Assembly: GCF_014280075.1 (NCBI RefSeq)
Contig: NZ_CP047950.1
Span: forward strand, 1,178,001 to 1,242,000
Direction of reading: 5' to 3'
Source: Synechococcus sp. A15-62
Lineage (GTDB): Bacteria; Cyanobacteriota; Cyanobacteriia; PCC-6307; Cyanobiaceae
DNA length: 64,000 bases
Below the pieces are notes generated by a model. That model had not been told where the DNA came from. It worked only from the letters and a program-made list of their open reading frames with translations, and did no database searches. The position numbers and the translations under genes were made by a program. Below are positions 1 to 9,114 of this stretch, piece by piece. Each line of letters starts with the position of its first letter. The first letter of the stretch is position 1.

Positions 1-980
1 GCCGCCGCCAGCCGACGCACCAGATCGCGTCCGGGCAAGGGCTGGCCGTCAGCGCTGGTTGCCAGCAGCGCGATGTGATGCGGCAGACGCTGATCGGGTG
101 ACGGTCCGCAGAGCTGAAGCTGGGGTAGCTCCAGCAGGCGTTCGAGCAGTTGATCCCGTTGACGACGGATCTGGGTTGAGCTGCCCGGTGGAACGGGCCG
201 GTTGACGGGGTCAAAGCTGGGGAGGACCATCAGGGCTTCGGCCATGCCGCTCACCAACGCAACCGGTTCGGTGCCGGAGCGCAGGCCGTGCTCCTGGCCA
301 CCACCGCCCTGGAGCGGTGAAAGTTCCACACCCGGGGCCCGAATCAGCAGTCCCACGCCCCGGGGGCCTCGGAACTTATGGGCCGAGAGGGTCAGCAGAT
401 CAACCCCGAGCCGCTCGAAGGCGAAGCAACCCTGGGGCACAAGCTGGGTCGCATCACTGTGGATGAGGATGCCGCGCTCGCGGCAGGCCCGAGCGATCGT
501 GCTGATGGGTTGGAGTGCACCCACTTCGCCCTGGGCAGCGATCAGGGAAACCAATCGGGTTGGAGCGGACAACAACCGATCGAGCTGGTCGAGTCGCACA
601 ACGCCCTGGCCATCAACGGGCCATTCGGCAATGCTCCAGCCCAGGGCTTCGAGTTGGTGCGCGGCAGCGACCACCGCCGGATGCTCCACCGCAGAGATCA
701 CCAAACGGCCCGGAGCAAGACCTGCGGCACTGCCAAGCAGGGCGAGGTGCACAGATTCCGTCGCCCCTGAGGTGACGATCAACTGATCAGGGCTGACAGC
801 AAAACGCTCGGCGATGCGCCAACGGGCCCGCTCCAGAGCCTCGGCTGCTGCCAACCCGGCGCCATGAAGGCTGCTGGGGTTGGCCCAGGCCGTCTGCAGC
901 AACTGCTGCATCACCACGATCACCGCCGGCAGGGGCGGTGTCGTGGCAGCAGCATCCAGATAGAGCTCAGGGCGTTCCAC
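1..980 (-). CDS. cysteine desulfurase, NifS/IscS-like (3' part beyond window)
   Basis: This is a class V, PLP-dependent aminotransferase-fold enzyme that would take sulfur from L-cysteine for Fe-S cluster and thiocofactor synthesis. The N-terminal 326 or so codons are visible; the C-terminal part lies beyond position 1. The protein opens with YLDAAATTP, a hallmark of NifS/IscS proteins. It continues with TSGATES, a cofactor-site histidine in AVEHPAV, HSDATQ, and the Schiff-base lysine in LSAHKFRGPRG at about residue 202. The active-site cysteine loop lies outside the window. I chose the GTG at 980 because conserved sequence begins a few residues later. It overlaps the end of dapF by 14 bp, so the two are probably cotranscribed. 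Confidence 0.9.
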   Translation of the reverse strand, partial: MERPELYLDAAATTPPLPAVIVVMQQLLQTAWANPSSLHGAGLAAAEALERARWRIAERFAVSPDQLIVTSGATESVHLALLGSAAGLAPGRLVISAVEHPAVVAAAHQLEALGWSIAEWPVDGQGVVRLDQLDRLLSAPTRLVSLIAAQGEVGALQPISTIARACRERGILIHSDATQLVPQGCFAFERLGVDLLTLSAHKFRGPRGVGLLIRAPGVELSPLQGGGGQEHGLRSGTEPVALVSGMAEALMVLPSFDPVNRPVPPGSSTQIRRQRDQLLERLLELPQLQLCGPSPDQRLPHHIALLATSADGQPLPGRDLVRRLAA

Positions 981-2073
981 GCTCAAACCGCGCCTTGGTG
1001 CGCTGCTCCAGGGACTCACTGGCGAGATTGAGCATCGAGTCGAGGGACGTGCTGCTGAGGAAGGCCTGCACCTTCTGCTGCGCTTCATCACGGAGGCAGT
1101 GGTCAGGGCGCTGGCATTGATCAACGCAATCCTTCGAGCAATCGAAATCGGCTGCAGCCGTCCGCGCAGGTGGAGCGGCAGTGGCTTCGCTGGTCGACGC
1201 CATCGGGGAGCCTGCCGGCACCAGATCGGGCGTCAGCACCCCGTCAAACACCGCTTCGGCAGGTCCCGTCATCAGCACGGAACCGGTGCGATCGCGCCAC
1301 TCAATCATCAGCGGACCGCCGGGAAGCACCACCTCGGCGCAGTCATCGGCGAGGCCCAGCAACACCGCCGCCACCAGAGTGGCGCAGGCACCGGTGCCGC
1401 AGGCCAGGGTCGGGCCTGCACCCCGTTCCCAGACCCGGATCTCCAACCGTTCACGGCTCTGCACCTGGAGGAAATGAACATTGGTTTTGGCCGGGAAGGC
1501 CGGATGCACCTCCAGGGCAGCCCCCCAGGCATCGAAGGGAATGCTGGCCAGGTCGTCGACAGGCACCACCACATGGGGATTGCCCATGCCAACGGCCGCC
1601 ACCTTCAGCTGTTCTCCCTCCAGCAGCAGCACCCCCTGAGGGAGTCCGTCTTCAGGCATCAGGGTTGTGGGGATGCCTTCGGAGGTGAGGAAGGGCGGTC
1701 CCATGTCCACCCGCAACTGGCCATCGGCCATCAGTTCAGGGCGAATCATTCCCGCCAGAGTTTCGATGTCCCAGCGGCGGCCGGGGGCATCACCGTCGGT
1801 ATCGGCCAGGTAGCGGGCCAGGCAGCGAATGCCGTTGCCACACATTTCGGCCTCACTGCCATCGGCATTGAGAATCCTCATCCGCAGTTCTCCATCCGCC
1901 TTAGGAGGCAGCGCCAGGATCAAGCCATCGCCACCCACACCGAAGCGCCGATCACAGATGTGCCGTACCCAGGCGGGATCGGGATTGCTGATGGCATCGG
2001 GCAGTTGTCCCTGCCGGCCTTCAACGATCAGGAAGTCGTTGCCAAGTCCCTGATATTTGCTGAACTGCAGCAT
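967..2073 (-). CDS. dapF: diaminopimelate epimerase with cysteine-bearing C-terminal tail
   Basis: DapF interconverts LL- and meso-diaminopimelate for lysine and peptidoglycan synthesis. The start MLQFSKYQGLGNDF is typical of the family. Both catalytic cysteines are present, in EMCGNGIRC and in LACGTGACA. The core should end near residue 285, but the frame stays open to 368 residues, longer than the usual 270-290. The extra tail contains Cys 312, 316, 320 and 326 (spacing Cx3Cx3Cx5C) followed by a helix-prone segment. An in-frame ATG at about residue 291 could instead start a separate 78-residue product. The gene overlaps the cysteine desulfurase downstream and diverges from hfq, with only 27 bp between the start codons. 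Confidence 0.92.
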   Translation of the reverse strand: MLQFSKYQGLGNDFLIVEGRQGQLPDAISNPDPAWVRHICDRRFGVGGDGLILALPPKADGELRMRILNADGSEAEMCGNGIRCLARYLADTDGDAPGRRWDIETLAGMIRPELMADGQLRVDMGPPFLTSEGIPTTLMPEDGLPQGVLLLEGEQLKVAAVGMGNPHVVVPVDDLASIPFDAWGAALEVHPAFPAKTNVHFLQVQSRERLEIRVWERGAGPTLACGTGACATLVAAVLLGLADDCAEVVLPGGPLMIEWRDRTGSVLMTGPAEAVFDGVLTPDLVPAGSPMASTSEATAAPPARTAAADFDCSKDCVDQCQRPDHCLRDEAQQKVQAFLSSTSLDSMLNLASESLEQRTKARFERGTP

Positions 2074-2100
2074 GCGTGGCCGGTATTGCCCCCGAATCCT

Positions 2101-2322
2101 ATGGAGACATCTCCACTCGATCCAAGCCTTCCGGGGGTTCGGTTGCTGCAGAGCTGGATCCGTGAACAGCTTCCCCTCAGCATTGGAGTGGTTGGACAGG
2201 AGCCCATCGAGGGGCGTCTGATCTGGCAGGACCCTGAATTTCTGGCAATCGAACGAGCGGGCACCAGCCGGCCTGTACTGATCAACCGGCGTCAGATCAG
2301 CGTGATTCGCTCCCTCGGCTGA
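2101..2322 (+). CDS. hfq: Hfq, cyanobacterial divergent type
   Basis: This 73-residue protein matches the short, divergent cyanobacterial form of the Sm-like protein Hfq. An N-terminal helix ([11 protein letters not shown]) is followed by Sm strands: [17 protein letters not shown] as the Sm1-like part and [11 protein letters not shown] as the Sm2-like end. Cyanobacterial Hfq lacks several RNA-contact residues of the enterobacterial protein and in Synechocystis acts through the pilus base, so an RNA-chaperone role is not assured. Position next to dapF is the known cyanobacterial arrangement and supports the call. The start codon lies 27 bp from the divergent dapF start, so their promoters must overlap coding sequence. 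Confidence 0.85.
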   Translation: METSPLDPSLPGVRLLQSWIREQLPLSIGVVGQEPIEGRLIWQDPEFLAIERAGTSRPVLINRRQISVIRSLG

Positions 2323-2368
2323 ACACCAGGCATGTGGCACGATCGCAACCTTGCCGAGCGCTGGTTCC

Positions 2369-4978
2369 GTGAACGCTGCCAACCCTGCCGTCGACGCCAG
2401 TGCCCAGACCGGTCGTTACGACCCCACCGCGCTGGAGCAGCGCTGGCGGGAGAGCTGGAAGGCGGATGGGGTGGACACCACTGAAGAAGGTGGTGAGAAG
2501 CCCGGATTCTTTGCCCTGTCGATGTTCCCGTATCCCTCGGGAAGCCTGCACATGGGCCATGTCCGCAACTACGTGATCACCGATGTGATCGCCCGGGTGC
2601 AACGGATGCGCGGCCATGCCGTGCTGCATCCGATGGGCTGGGATGCCTTCGGACTCCCCGCGGAAAATGCGGCGATCGAACGCAATGTGGATCCGGGCGA
2701 GTGGACCGACCGCAACATCGATCAGATGCGGGCGCAGCTGGATCGCCTTGGCCTTTCGATCGATTGGAGCCGCGAGCAGGCGACCTGCCACAGCGACTAC
2801 TACCGCTGGACCCAGTGGCTGTTCCTTGAACTGCTCGAAGGAGGGCTGGCCTATCGCAAGAACGCCACCGTCAACTGGGATCCCGTCGACCAGACCGTGC
2901 TGGCCAATGAGCAGGTGGATGGTGACGGCCGCTCCTGGCGCTCCGGAGCCCTGGTGGAGCAACGCCAGCTGAACCAGTGGTTCCTGCGCATCACCGACTA
3001 TGCCGAGCCGCTGCTCAACGACCTGGATGCCCTCAAGGGCTGGCCGGAACGGGTGCGCACCATGCAGGCCAACTGGATCGGCCGGTCCGAAGGGGCCGAG
3101 ATCAGCTTCAACGTTGAAGGGGCAAAGGATCAGACGATCACCGTTTTCACCACCCGCCCCGACACCCTCGCTGGGGCGAGCTATGTGGTGCTGGCACCGG
3201 AAAACGAGCTGGTGGACAGCCTCACCAGCGCAGAACAGAAGGAGACGGTCGAAGCCTTCCGCAAGGAGGTGGCTCGTCTCAGCACGATCGAACGCACCAG
3301 TGATGACAGGCCCAAACGGGGAGTGCCCATTGGCAGCCATGTGATCAACCCCCTGACGGGGGCGGTGCTGCCGGTGTGGATCGCCGACTACGTACTTGCG
3401 GAGTACGGCACGGGCGCCGTGATGGGCGTACCGGCCCACGACCAGCGCGACATCGCCTTTGCCCAGTCGAATGGTCTGCCGATCCAGCAGGTGATCGACG
3501 CCGAGGGAGCTGCTGAAGCCATCGCGGCCGGTCAGGCCTGGACGGATGCCGGAACACTGGTCAACTCCGGCAGCTTCGATGGCACCGCCTCCAGCAAAGC
3601 CAAGGGCGCCATCACCGGCCACGGCGCCGAGCAGGGTTGGGCCCGCAGCAAGGTCACCTATCGCCTTCGCGACTGGCTGATCTCACGCCAGCGATACTGG
3701 GGCTGCCCGATTCCCGTCATCCACTGCGACGACTGCGGTGCTGTTCCGGTGCCGCGTGAGGACCTTCCGGTGGAGCTGCCCCGAGGCATCGATCTCTCGG
3801 GCAAGGGCGGTTCGCCCCTGAGCCAGCAGAGCGATTGGGTCAACGTGGCCTGCCCCCGCTGCGGCAAGCCGGCCAAGCGGGAAACCGACACCATGGACAC
3901 CTTCATGTGTTCCTCCTGGTATTTCCTGCGCTTCGCCGATCACCACAACACCGAGAAACCCTTCAGCAAGGAGGCGGTGAACCGCTGGTTGCCGGTGAAG
4001 CAGTACGTGGGTGGCATCGAACACGCGATCCTGCACCTGCTCTATGCACGCTTCTTCACCAAGGCGCTGAAGGATCGCGGCCTGATCGACATCAACGAAC
4101 CGTTTGAACGGCTCCTCACCCAAGGCATGGTGCAAGGAGTCACCTACCGCAATGCGACAACCGGCAAGTACATCGCTCCAGCGGACGTGGCAGATCCCGA
4201 AGATCCACGGGACCCCAACACCGGCGACAAGCTTGAGGTGTTGTTCGAGAAGATGTCGAAGTCGAAGTACAACGGCGTTGACCCCGCGGCGGTGATTGAT
4301 CGCTACGGCGCGGACACAGCCCGCATGTTCATCTTGTTCAAGGCTCCGCCGGAGAAGGATCTGGAGTGGGATGACGCCGATGTGGAGGGCCAGTTCCGCT
4401 TCCTGCAACGGCTTTGGCGCCTTGTTGAGTCCGGTGCTGCCCACATCAACTCCCTCGAGCCGATGCAACGGTCGACCGATTTGAGCGAGGCCGACAGCGA
4501 CGTTCGCCGGGCGCTGCACCTGGCCATCGAAGCCGTCAGCGAGGATCTCAGTGATGAGATCCAGCTCAACACGGCAATCTCGGAGTTGATGAAGCTCTCC
4601 AATGCCATCAGCTCCACGGGCATCGAGGCCCTGAGTGCACCTGTATTGCAAGAAGGACTTTCCGGACTGGTTCGCCTGCTGGCTCCGTTCGCGCCGCATC
4701 TGGCGGAAGAGTTCTGGAGCCGTCTGGGGGGAAGCGGCAGCGTGCACCGTCAAAGCTGGCCGGTTCTGGATCCAACGGCTCTGGTGCAGGACAGCGTTGA
4801 ACTGGTGATCCAGGTGAAGGGCAAGGTGCGGGGCAAGCTGCAGGTTCCTGCGTCCGCCAGCAAGGACGAGCTTGAACGGCTCGCCCTGGCCAGTGATGTG
4901 GCCAAAAAATGGTTGGAGGGTGCAGCCCCCCGTCGGGTGATCGTGGTCCCCGGGAAACTCGTGAATCTGGTGCCCTGA
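2369..4978 (+). CDS. leuS: leucyl-tRNA synthetase
   Basis: LeuRS charges tRNA-Leu. The class I signature HMGH appears at about residue 61 in LHMGHVRNY and KMSKS at about residue 628. Between them are the inserted editing (CP1) domain, with its threonine-rich TTRPDTL motif, and zinc-like cysteines (CDDCG and CPRCG). The anticodon-binding domain and small C-terminal domain complete a normal length of about 869 residues. No ATG precedes the first conserved block. GTG at 2369 is my choice and TTG at 2351 is the alternative; neither has a strong ribosome-binding site. The gene ends 12 bp from the convergent end of pgi. Confidence 0.96.
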   Translation: MNAANPAVDASAQTGRYDPTALEQRWRESWKADGVDTTEEGGEKPGFFALSMFPYPSGSLHMGHVRNYVITDVIARVQRMRGHAVLHPMGWDAFGLPAENAAIERNVDPGEWTDRNIDQMRAQLDRLGLSIDWSREQATCHSDYYRWTQWLFLELLEGGLAYRKNATVNWDPVDQTVLANEQVDGDGRSWRSGALVEQRQLNQWFLRITDYAEPLLNDLDALKGWPERVRTMQANWIGRSEGAEISFNVEGAKDQTITVFTTRPDTLAGASYVVLAPENELVDSLTSAEQKETVEAFRKEVARLSTIERTSDDRPKRGVPIGSHVINPLTGAVLPVWIADYVLAEYGTGAVMGVPAHDQRDIAFAQSNGLPIQQVIDAEGAAEAIAAGQAWTDAGTLVNSGSFDGTASSKAKGAITGHGAEQGWARSKVTYRLRDWLISRQRYWGCPIPVIHCDDCGAVPVPREDLPVELPRGIDLSGKGGSPLSQQSDWVNVACPRCGKPAKRETDTMDTFMCSSWYFLRFADHHNTEKPFSKEAVNRWLPVKQYVGGIEHAILHLLYARFFTKALKDRGLIDINEPFERLLTQGMVQGVTYRNATTGKYIAPADVADPEDPRDPNTGDKLEVLFEKMSKSKYNGVDPAAVIDRYGADTARMFILFKAPPEKDLEWDDADVEGQFRFLQRLWRLVESGAAHINSLEPMQRSTDLSEADSDVRRALHLAIEAVSEDLSDEIQLNTAISELMKLSNAISSTGIEALSAPVLQEGLSGLVRLLAPFAPHLAEEFWSRLGGSGSVHRQSWPVLDPTALVQDSVELVIQVKGKVRGKLQVPASASKDELERLALASDVAKKWLEGAAPRRVIVVPGKLVNLVP

Positions 4979-4990
4979 TCCCAGGCGGGA

Positions 4991-6589
4991 TCAGCCTTTG
5001 CTGAAGCGCATCGAGGCGGGCTGACTCCAGTCACCCTGGGCACTGAAGCCGCGCTGGTTGCCGGTGAGATGACGCAGGATCCAGAAAATGGATTCGTCGG
5101 TGCCATCGCCGAGAGCCAGGCGGATCTCATCGGCGGAGCGGGCCACACCGTCGGCCAGAATTGCTTCCACACGACCTTGCAGGTCAAGAATGGCCGCCGC
5201 AGCCTTCTTGCCGGCCTCCACACCCGGCTGGTGGTAGGCGTTGATGTTCACCAGTTCGCCGTAGAGACCGACGGCACGCTCGAACAGAGCGATCAAGGCG
5301 CCAAGACGCCTGGCATCAAAGCGACGCATGCTGATCGTCATGCTCTGGCGCCCACCCTCGGTTAGGGCTGAGCGGGTGCCCTGCAGGAAACCATCGAGGA
5401 AGTCACCGGGGCATTCACCACCAATCGTGGGGATATCGCTCACGTCCTCGAGCACCTCGATGAAGGTGGCGAAGAAATTGTCGACACCGTCGCGCAGTTG
5501 CTGCACGTAGGCGTGCTGGTCGGTGGAGCCTTTGTTGCCATAAACAGCAATGCCCTGATGCACCACATCACCGTTACGGTCCAGGCGCTTGCCCAGGGAT
5601 TCCATCACCAGCTGCTGGAGGTAACGGCTGAACACCTCAAGACGATCCCGGTAGGGCAGAACAACCATGTCGCGCTGACCGCGACCACCACCGGCCACGT
5701 ACCAGGAGGCGGCCATCAGAGCGGCTGGATTGCGGCGCAGATCCGCTGCTCGGGTGGAGGCATCCATCTGGGATGCCCCGGTGAGGAAGTCACGGATGTT
5801 GGAGCCAATCAAGGCACCGGGCAGCAGACCCACAGCACTGGTGATGCTGGTGCGGCCTCCCACCCAATCGAACATGTCGAAACGCTTGAGCCAACCTTCC
5901 TTCTGGGCCTGCTGATCCAGCTTGCTTTCAAGCATCGTCACGGCAACGGCCTGACCGGCCCACTGACCACCAGCGGCCTCGAGGCGATGGCGAGCCTGCT
6001 CCATGCCGAGGTGGGGTTCAGGGGTGCCCCCCGACTTGCTCACCGTCACCACCAACGTGCGGTCAAGACGACCCTCCAACCCTGCCAGGACGTTGCTCAT
6101 CCCATTGGGATCGACGTTGTCGAAGAAATGGAACGGAAGTCCCTCGCCCGGGTTCTGCAGAGCCTTGATCATCAAAGCGGGACCAAGACCACTGCCGCCA
6201 ATGCCAATCCAAAGGACATCGGTGAAGGCTTCGCCGTTGGGGGCCTTGATCGTTCCGTTGATCACATCGCGCCCAAAGGCGGCGATCAGGTCAATTTCCC
6301 TGGAAATGTGCTGCTGCAGCTCTGAGGAGGGGGCGAGTTCGGGGGTGCGCAGCCAGTAGTGACCCACCTGACGCTGCTCATCGGGATTGGCGATGGCACC
6401 AGCTTCCAACTCCTGCATCGCAGCGAAGGCCTTGTCCATCCGAGGCTGCAGCTGCTGCAGGTCGCTCGCATTCACATGCATCCGGCTGATGTCGAGCCAG
6501 ACGCCCAGATCATCGTGATACCAGCTGAGATCGCAGAACCTCTGCCACTGAATATGAGCGTCGGAAGCGTTGAAATCCGGAAAGCTCAT
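4991..6589 (-). CDS. pgi: glucose-6-phosphate isomerase
   Basis: Pgi interconverts glucose 6-phosphate and fructose 6-phosphate in glycolysis, gluconeogenesis and the oxidative pentose phosphate route. At 532 residues it has the full family length. The sugar-phosphate-binding SIS motif GIGGSGLGP lies near residue 155, VVTVSKSGGTPEP follows near residue 205, and the second SIS half contains DWVGGRTSITSAVG. The ATG at 6589 gives a natural N-terminus and no better start is visible. It converges on leuS and diverges from the lysozyme-like gene across about 115 bp. Confidence 0.95.
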   Translation of the reverse strand: MSFPDFNASDAHIQWQRFCDLSWYHDDLGVWLDISRMHVNASDLQQLQPRMDKAFAAMQELEAGAIANPDEQRQVGHYWLRTPELAPSSELQQHISREIDLIAAFGRDVINGTIKAPNGEAFTDVLWIGIGGSGLGPALMIKALQNPGEGLPFHFFDNVDPNGMSNVLAGLEGRLDRTLVVTVSKSGGTPEPHLGMEQARHRLEAAGGQWAGQAVAVTMLESKLDQQAQKEGWLKRFDMFDWVGGRTSITSAVGLLPGALIGSNIRDFLTGASQMDASTRAADLRRNPAALMAASWYVAGGGRGQRDMVVLPYRDRLEVFSRYLQQLVMESLGKRLDRNGDVVHQGIAVYGNKGSTDQHAYVQQLRDGVDNFFATFIEVLEDVSDIPTIGGECPGDFLDGFLQGTRSALTEGGRQSMTISMRRFDARRLGALIALFERAVGLYGELVNINAYHQPGVEAGKKAAAAILDLQGRVEAILADGVARSADEIRLALGDGTDESIFWILRHLTGNQRGFSAQGDWSQPASMRFSKG

Positions 6590-6704
6590 TCCTGGCGGAC
6601 AATGCAGTCCTGCCGAACGTATCCAGAATCTGACGGGATGCCCATGGGAAAGGACACCACAGCTAGTTTCATGTCATCTTCCGCTGACCCCTTTTCCATC
6701 CCCC

Positions 6705-7475
6705 ATGGCTGAGCCATTGCGATGGACAACAGCTCTTGTGACAGCGGTGGCGAGCGCCTGCCTCATGGGTCAGTGGTCACAGCCGATAGCTGAGCCTGGT
6801 GATCAGGTGCCTTTTGTGGTGGAAGACAGGCTCGAGCCCACAGACTTCTCCCCCGAAGAACTCAAGCTGCTGCAACGGCGCTTCGGGGTGCACGGTCCCC
6901 AGACGCAGCTGGCCCAACTGTTCACCAGCGGAGTTGATCAACTCCAACCCCTGCGCGCATCGACCCTGGATCGCCTGCTTGAGCTGAAACCGGTGATCCT
7001 GCGCCAGGCAAAGGCGCATCAGGTGAATCCGATGCTGATCACCGCCGTACTTTTCGACGAAATTCAGCACTCCAAGCCAGGGGAAAGCCTTCCCTTCATC
7101 GCCCATTCCGGTCTGGTGAAGACCCATGGACCAGCCCAGATCGGCGTTTCGGAGCTGATCCATCAGAACCGGCTGCCGGCGAACCCAACACAGGAGGAGA
7201 TCACCTGGGCCCGCAATCAATTGCTAAACCCCGAAATGAACATCACCCTGCTGGCGGCAAAATTCCAGAGGCTGAAGTTGGCACTTGGCTTGCCGAAGAG
7301 CTTGATGTTGCAGGCGAGCCGCTCCTACCTGGATGCCAAGGCGATCGCCACCCTCACCTATCTCCACAACGGGAAATTGGATTACCCGGCGCGCGTGTTG
7401 GGCTACATGCAGGACCCTGAACTGCACGGGTTGATTTACGGCGGCCGCCAACCGAATCCCGACATCACGGTTTAA
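6705..7475 (+). CDS. exported lysozyme-like protein of unknown substrate
   Basis: A 256-residue protein beginning with a hydrophobic export segment (WTTALVTAVASACLMG). The core reads HQVNPMLITAVLFDEIQHSKPGES and later HGPAQIGVSE. This resembles soluble lytic-transglycosylase or DUF1402-type lysozyme folds, in which a helix carries the catalytic glutamate (here perhaps E in LFDEIQ) and a GxxQI motif follows. Cutting of peptidoglycan in the periplasm is an inference. I start at 6705 because the export signal begins there; the same frame is open upstream to about 6570, across the pgi start, but that part lacks protein character. A structured, gene-poor leader follows it. Confidence 0.7.
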   Translation: MAEPLRWTTALVTAVASACLMGQWSQPIAEPGDQVPFVVEDRLEPTDFSPEELKLLQRRFGVHGPQTQLAQLFTSGVDQLQPLRASTLDRLLELKPVILRQAKAHQVNPMLITAVLFDEIQHSKPGESLPFIAHSGLVKTHGPAQIGVSELIHQNRLPANPTQEEITWARNQLLNPEMNITLLAAKFQRLKLALGLPKSLMLQASRSYLDAKAIATLTYLHNGKLDYPARVLGYMQDPELHGLIYGGRQPNPDITV

Positions 7476-7528
7476 ACATCCAGGGAGGGGACTTGTCTGC
7501 TTAAGCGGCCCAACCCAATCCCTCTTCT

Positions 7529-7588
7529 CCGCATCCCTCAGTTGAGGGAGATCAGCAGCTCCGCCTCTCCCTCATTGGGGGGATGCGG
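7529..7588 (+). promoter_or_regulatory. nested hairpin in the leader of the small exported protein
   Basis: Two nested perfect inverted repeats are visible. The outer arms are CCGCATCCC (7529-7537) and GGGATGCGG (7580-7588). The inner arms are GAGGGAG (7544-7550) and CTCCCTC (7567-7573). Directly after the outer 3' arm comes GGAAGA, a possible ribosome-binding site four bases before the ATG at 7597. The structure could control translation. No T-run follows, so a simple terminator for the upstream gene is less likely. Confidence 0.5.
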
Positions 7589-7602
7589 AAGACCCCATGG
7601 CT

Positions 7603-7642
7603 GTTGTTTCATCGATTCAGCACGGTAGATCGATGAAACAAC
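7603..7642 (+). repeat. 14-bp perfect inverted repeat across a start codon
   Basis: GTTGTTTCATCGAT (7603-7616) is exactly complementary in reverse to ATCGATGAAACAAC (7629-7642), with a 12-base spacer. The right arm contains the ATG at 7633 that begins the signal peptide of the next gene. As RNA this would be a strong stem hiding that start; as DNA it could be an operator for a dimeric regulator. Confidence 0.7.
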
Positions 7643-7932
7643 TCCTTTACCTGCTGGCATTTGGCCTGCTGTTTCCAGCAGCAGCGCTTGCTCAGGTGGA
7701 CGCCGAAGTGGCAGCCCAATGCAAAGACGCCAGGGATTTCTATGGCTGCGTCAGGGCCTTCGCCACACCAGCCCAGCGCTCAAATGACATTGAGCCTCTT
7801 GCCGGCGTGATGGGCCAGGTGGCTGCAGGTCTGATCTCCGGCCCGACCTACCGCAACGCACCAAAAAGCTTCTCCCGGGGCATGATTCCGGCTGGCCTTG
7901 TTGAAGGGATCCTGCGAGGCGTTTTGCGCTGA
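7633..7932 (+). CDS. small exported protein, unknown
   Basis: A 99-residue protein with a clear Sec signal peptide (MKQLLYLLAFGLLFPAAALAQ, probable cleavage after ALA). The mature part is small, has two cysteines close together (QCKDARDFYGC) and ends in a glycine-rich, weakly hydrophobic region. I do not recognise a family. An alternative ATG at 7597 has a plausible ribosome-binding site and would add 12 residues before the signal peptide; I prefer 7633 because the signal peptide is canonical from there. The start region lies inside strong inverted repeats, suggesting translational control. It converges with the DUF2805 gene 17 bp downstream. Confidence 0.65.
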   Translation: MKQLLYLLAFGLLFPAAALAQVDAEVAAQCKDARDFYGCVRAFATPAQRSNDIEPLAGVMGQVAAGLISGPTYRNAPKSFSRGMIPAGLVEGILRGVLR

Positions 7933-7949
7933 ACCGAAGCAGGCCCCAA

Positions 7950-8192
7950 TCACTTGTGACAGCTCGCCCGGAACCGATCGGAGCGGCTGGTGGCTGCGTG
8001 TTTGGTTTTGCGTCCGTTCACCCGCTTGCGCCAGAGCTTGAACGACGACGCTTTCATTTGTTGGCGCATCAGTGCGATCACCTGCGGCTCGGAAAGTCCG
8101 AATTGAAATTCAATCGCCTCGAAAGGAGTGCGGTCTTCCCAGGCCATTTCAATGATTCGATCGATATCTTCGCTGGGGAGCGTTGTCAACAA
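7950..8192 (-). CDS. DUF2805 / TIGR03643 family protein
   Basis: An 80-residue protein of the family often annotated TIGR03643 (DUF2805). The diagnostic block IDRIIEMAWEDRTPFEAI is followed by FGLSEPQVIALMR and then SFKLWRKRVNGRKTKH. The middle looks like a small helix-turn-helix (GLSEPQVIALMR), so nucleic-acid binding is possible, but the function is not known. The basic C-terminus fits that idea. It lies downstream of the amidase on the same strand, 34 bp away. Confidence 0.85.
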   Translation of the reverse strand: MLTTLPSEDIDRIIEMAWEDRTPFEAIEFQFGLSEPQVIALMRQQMKASSFKLWRKRVNGRKTKHAATSRSDRFRASCHK

Positions 8193-8226
8193 CCCACTGA
8201 ACAGGAGGTAGAACGCTAACGACGCC

Positions 8227-9114
8227 TCAGCTCACGCAGAGGTCCCCAAGGGCGGCGAGTCGCGTCTGCAGTTTCGACCAGTCGAAACTGCGCGGATCAC
8301 CCCGTTCTCCGCCCAGATCCACATGGCGATGGGTGGTGATCGCCGCCGGCGGCAGATTGAAGGAACGGATCCAACCGGACAAGACCAATGCCAGCGCGTC
8401 GTATTGCTGCGTGGTGTAGCCCGAATGGGAGCCATAGGCATTCGCGCCCGATGGGGGAGTTTCCAGGCTCAGGTGCAAGGCGAAGTTGTTGACGGAGCCC
8501 TTGACCTTCTTGTTGGTGATCGCCCACTCCCCCAGAAAGGCTGAATAACCCGCGCCGTAGGCCCGACTCAACGGATCCACCAGATCCAGAACGCGGCCAT
8601 CTTGGCCCACCAACGTGTGGTAACTCACCTGATCTTCATCCCGCGGATGGGGCGTCATGAAGGTGTTCAACGCGGAGCTAAGGGAGTAAACGGTTTCGTG
8701 CAGCACCACCACCCTCGGCGTGGCGTCGATCAAGCGGCCGTAGGCGTCCTTGTCGTAACGCTCACCAAAATTGGTGGGATCGATCTTCACGAAGGCTCGC
8801 CAGGAACCCGAGCGGGCCTCGAGCTGGTTCAAACGCGACCGTAAAGTGGTATCCACACCCGAACACTGCCGAGCAAGAGGCGATCGCCAGGAGCGCGATT
8901 TCGGCGGTAATGGCACCGAGGAGGAGGGGTTGTCCTGCCGTTGGCGACCACGCTCAATCACCACAGGAGAGATCTCCCCTTGATCCATCAACATCCAACC
9001 GGTCAGTGCAAGAGCAAAAGCCACCACTGCAGCCCCGCTGATGGCGACCGACCGGTGCTGCTCAACGCGGTTCAACACTCCGCTCAAGCAAAGGCTTAAA
9101 CGATCTCGAACCAT
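8227..9114 (-). CDS. N-acetylmuramoyl-L-alanine amidase, membrane-anchored
   Basis: A 295-residue protein with one N-terminal membrane segment (ISGAAVVAFALALTGWMLM) and an Amidase_2 (AmpD-like) zinc amidase domain from about residue 125. Visible landmarks are VVLHETVYS with a likely zinc histidine, YHTLVGQDGRV, NNFALHLSLE, and the C-terminal THRHVDLGGERGDPRSFDW block with the other metal ligands and the catalytic-region residues. It would cleave the amide bond between N-acetylmuramic acid and the stem peptide. The start at 9114 overlaps the end of the M61 peptidase gene by 19 bp, indicating cotranscription. The frame extends upstream to 9171 but I see no conserved sequence there. Confidence 0.85.
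   Translation of the reverse strand: MVRDRLSLCLSGVLNRVEQHRSVAISGAAVVAFALALTGWMLMDQGEISPVVIERGRQRQDNPSSSVPLPPKSRSWRSPLARQCSGVDTTLRSRLNQLEARSGSWRAFVKIDPTNFGERYDKDAYGRLIDATPRVVVLHETVYSLSSALNTFMTPHPRDEDQVSYHTLVGQDGRVLDLVDPLSRAYGAGYSAFLGEWAITNKKVKGSVNNFALHLSLETPPSGANAYGSHSGYTTQQYDALALVLSGWIRSFNLPPAAITTHRHVDLGGERGDPRSFDWSKLQTRLAALGDLCVS

Noticed and set aside
1099-2322. 407-codon open frame opposite dapF
   Set aside because: It is antisense to the well-supported dapF; only its last 73 codons, from 2101, form the real hfq gene, and the rest has no protein character.
2297-3622. Long open frame opposite leuS
   Set aside because: GC-rich codon bias of leuS leaves the antisense frame open; the product has no recognisable domain.
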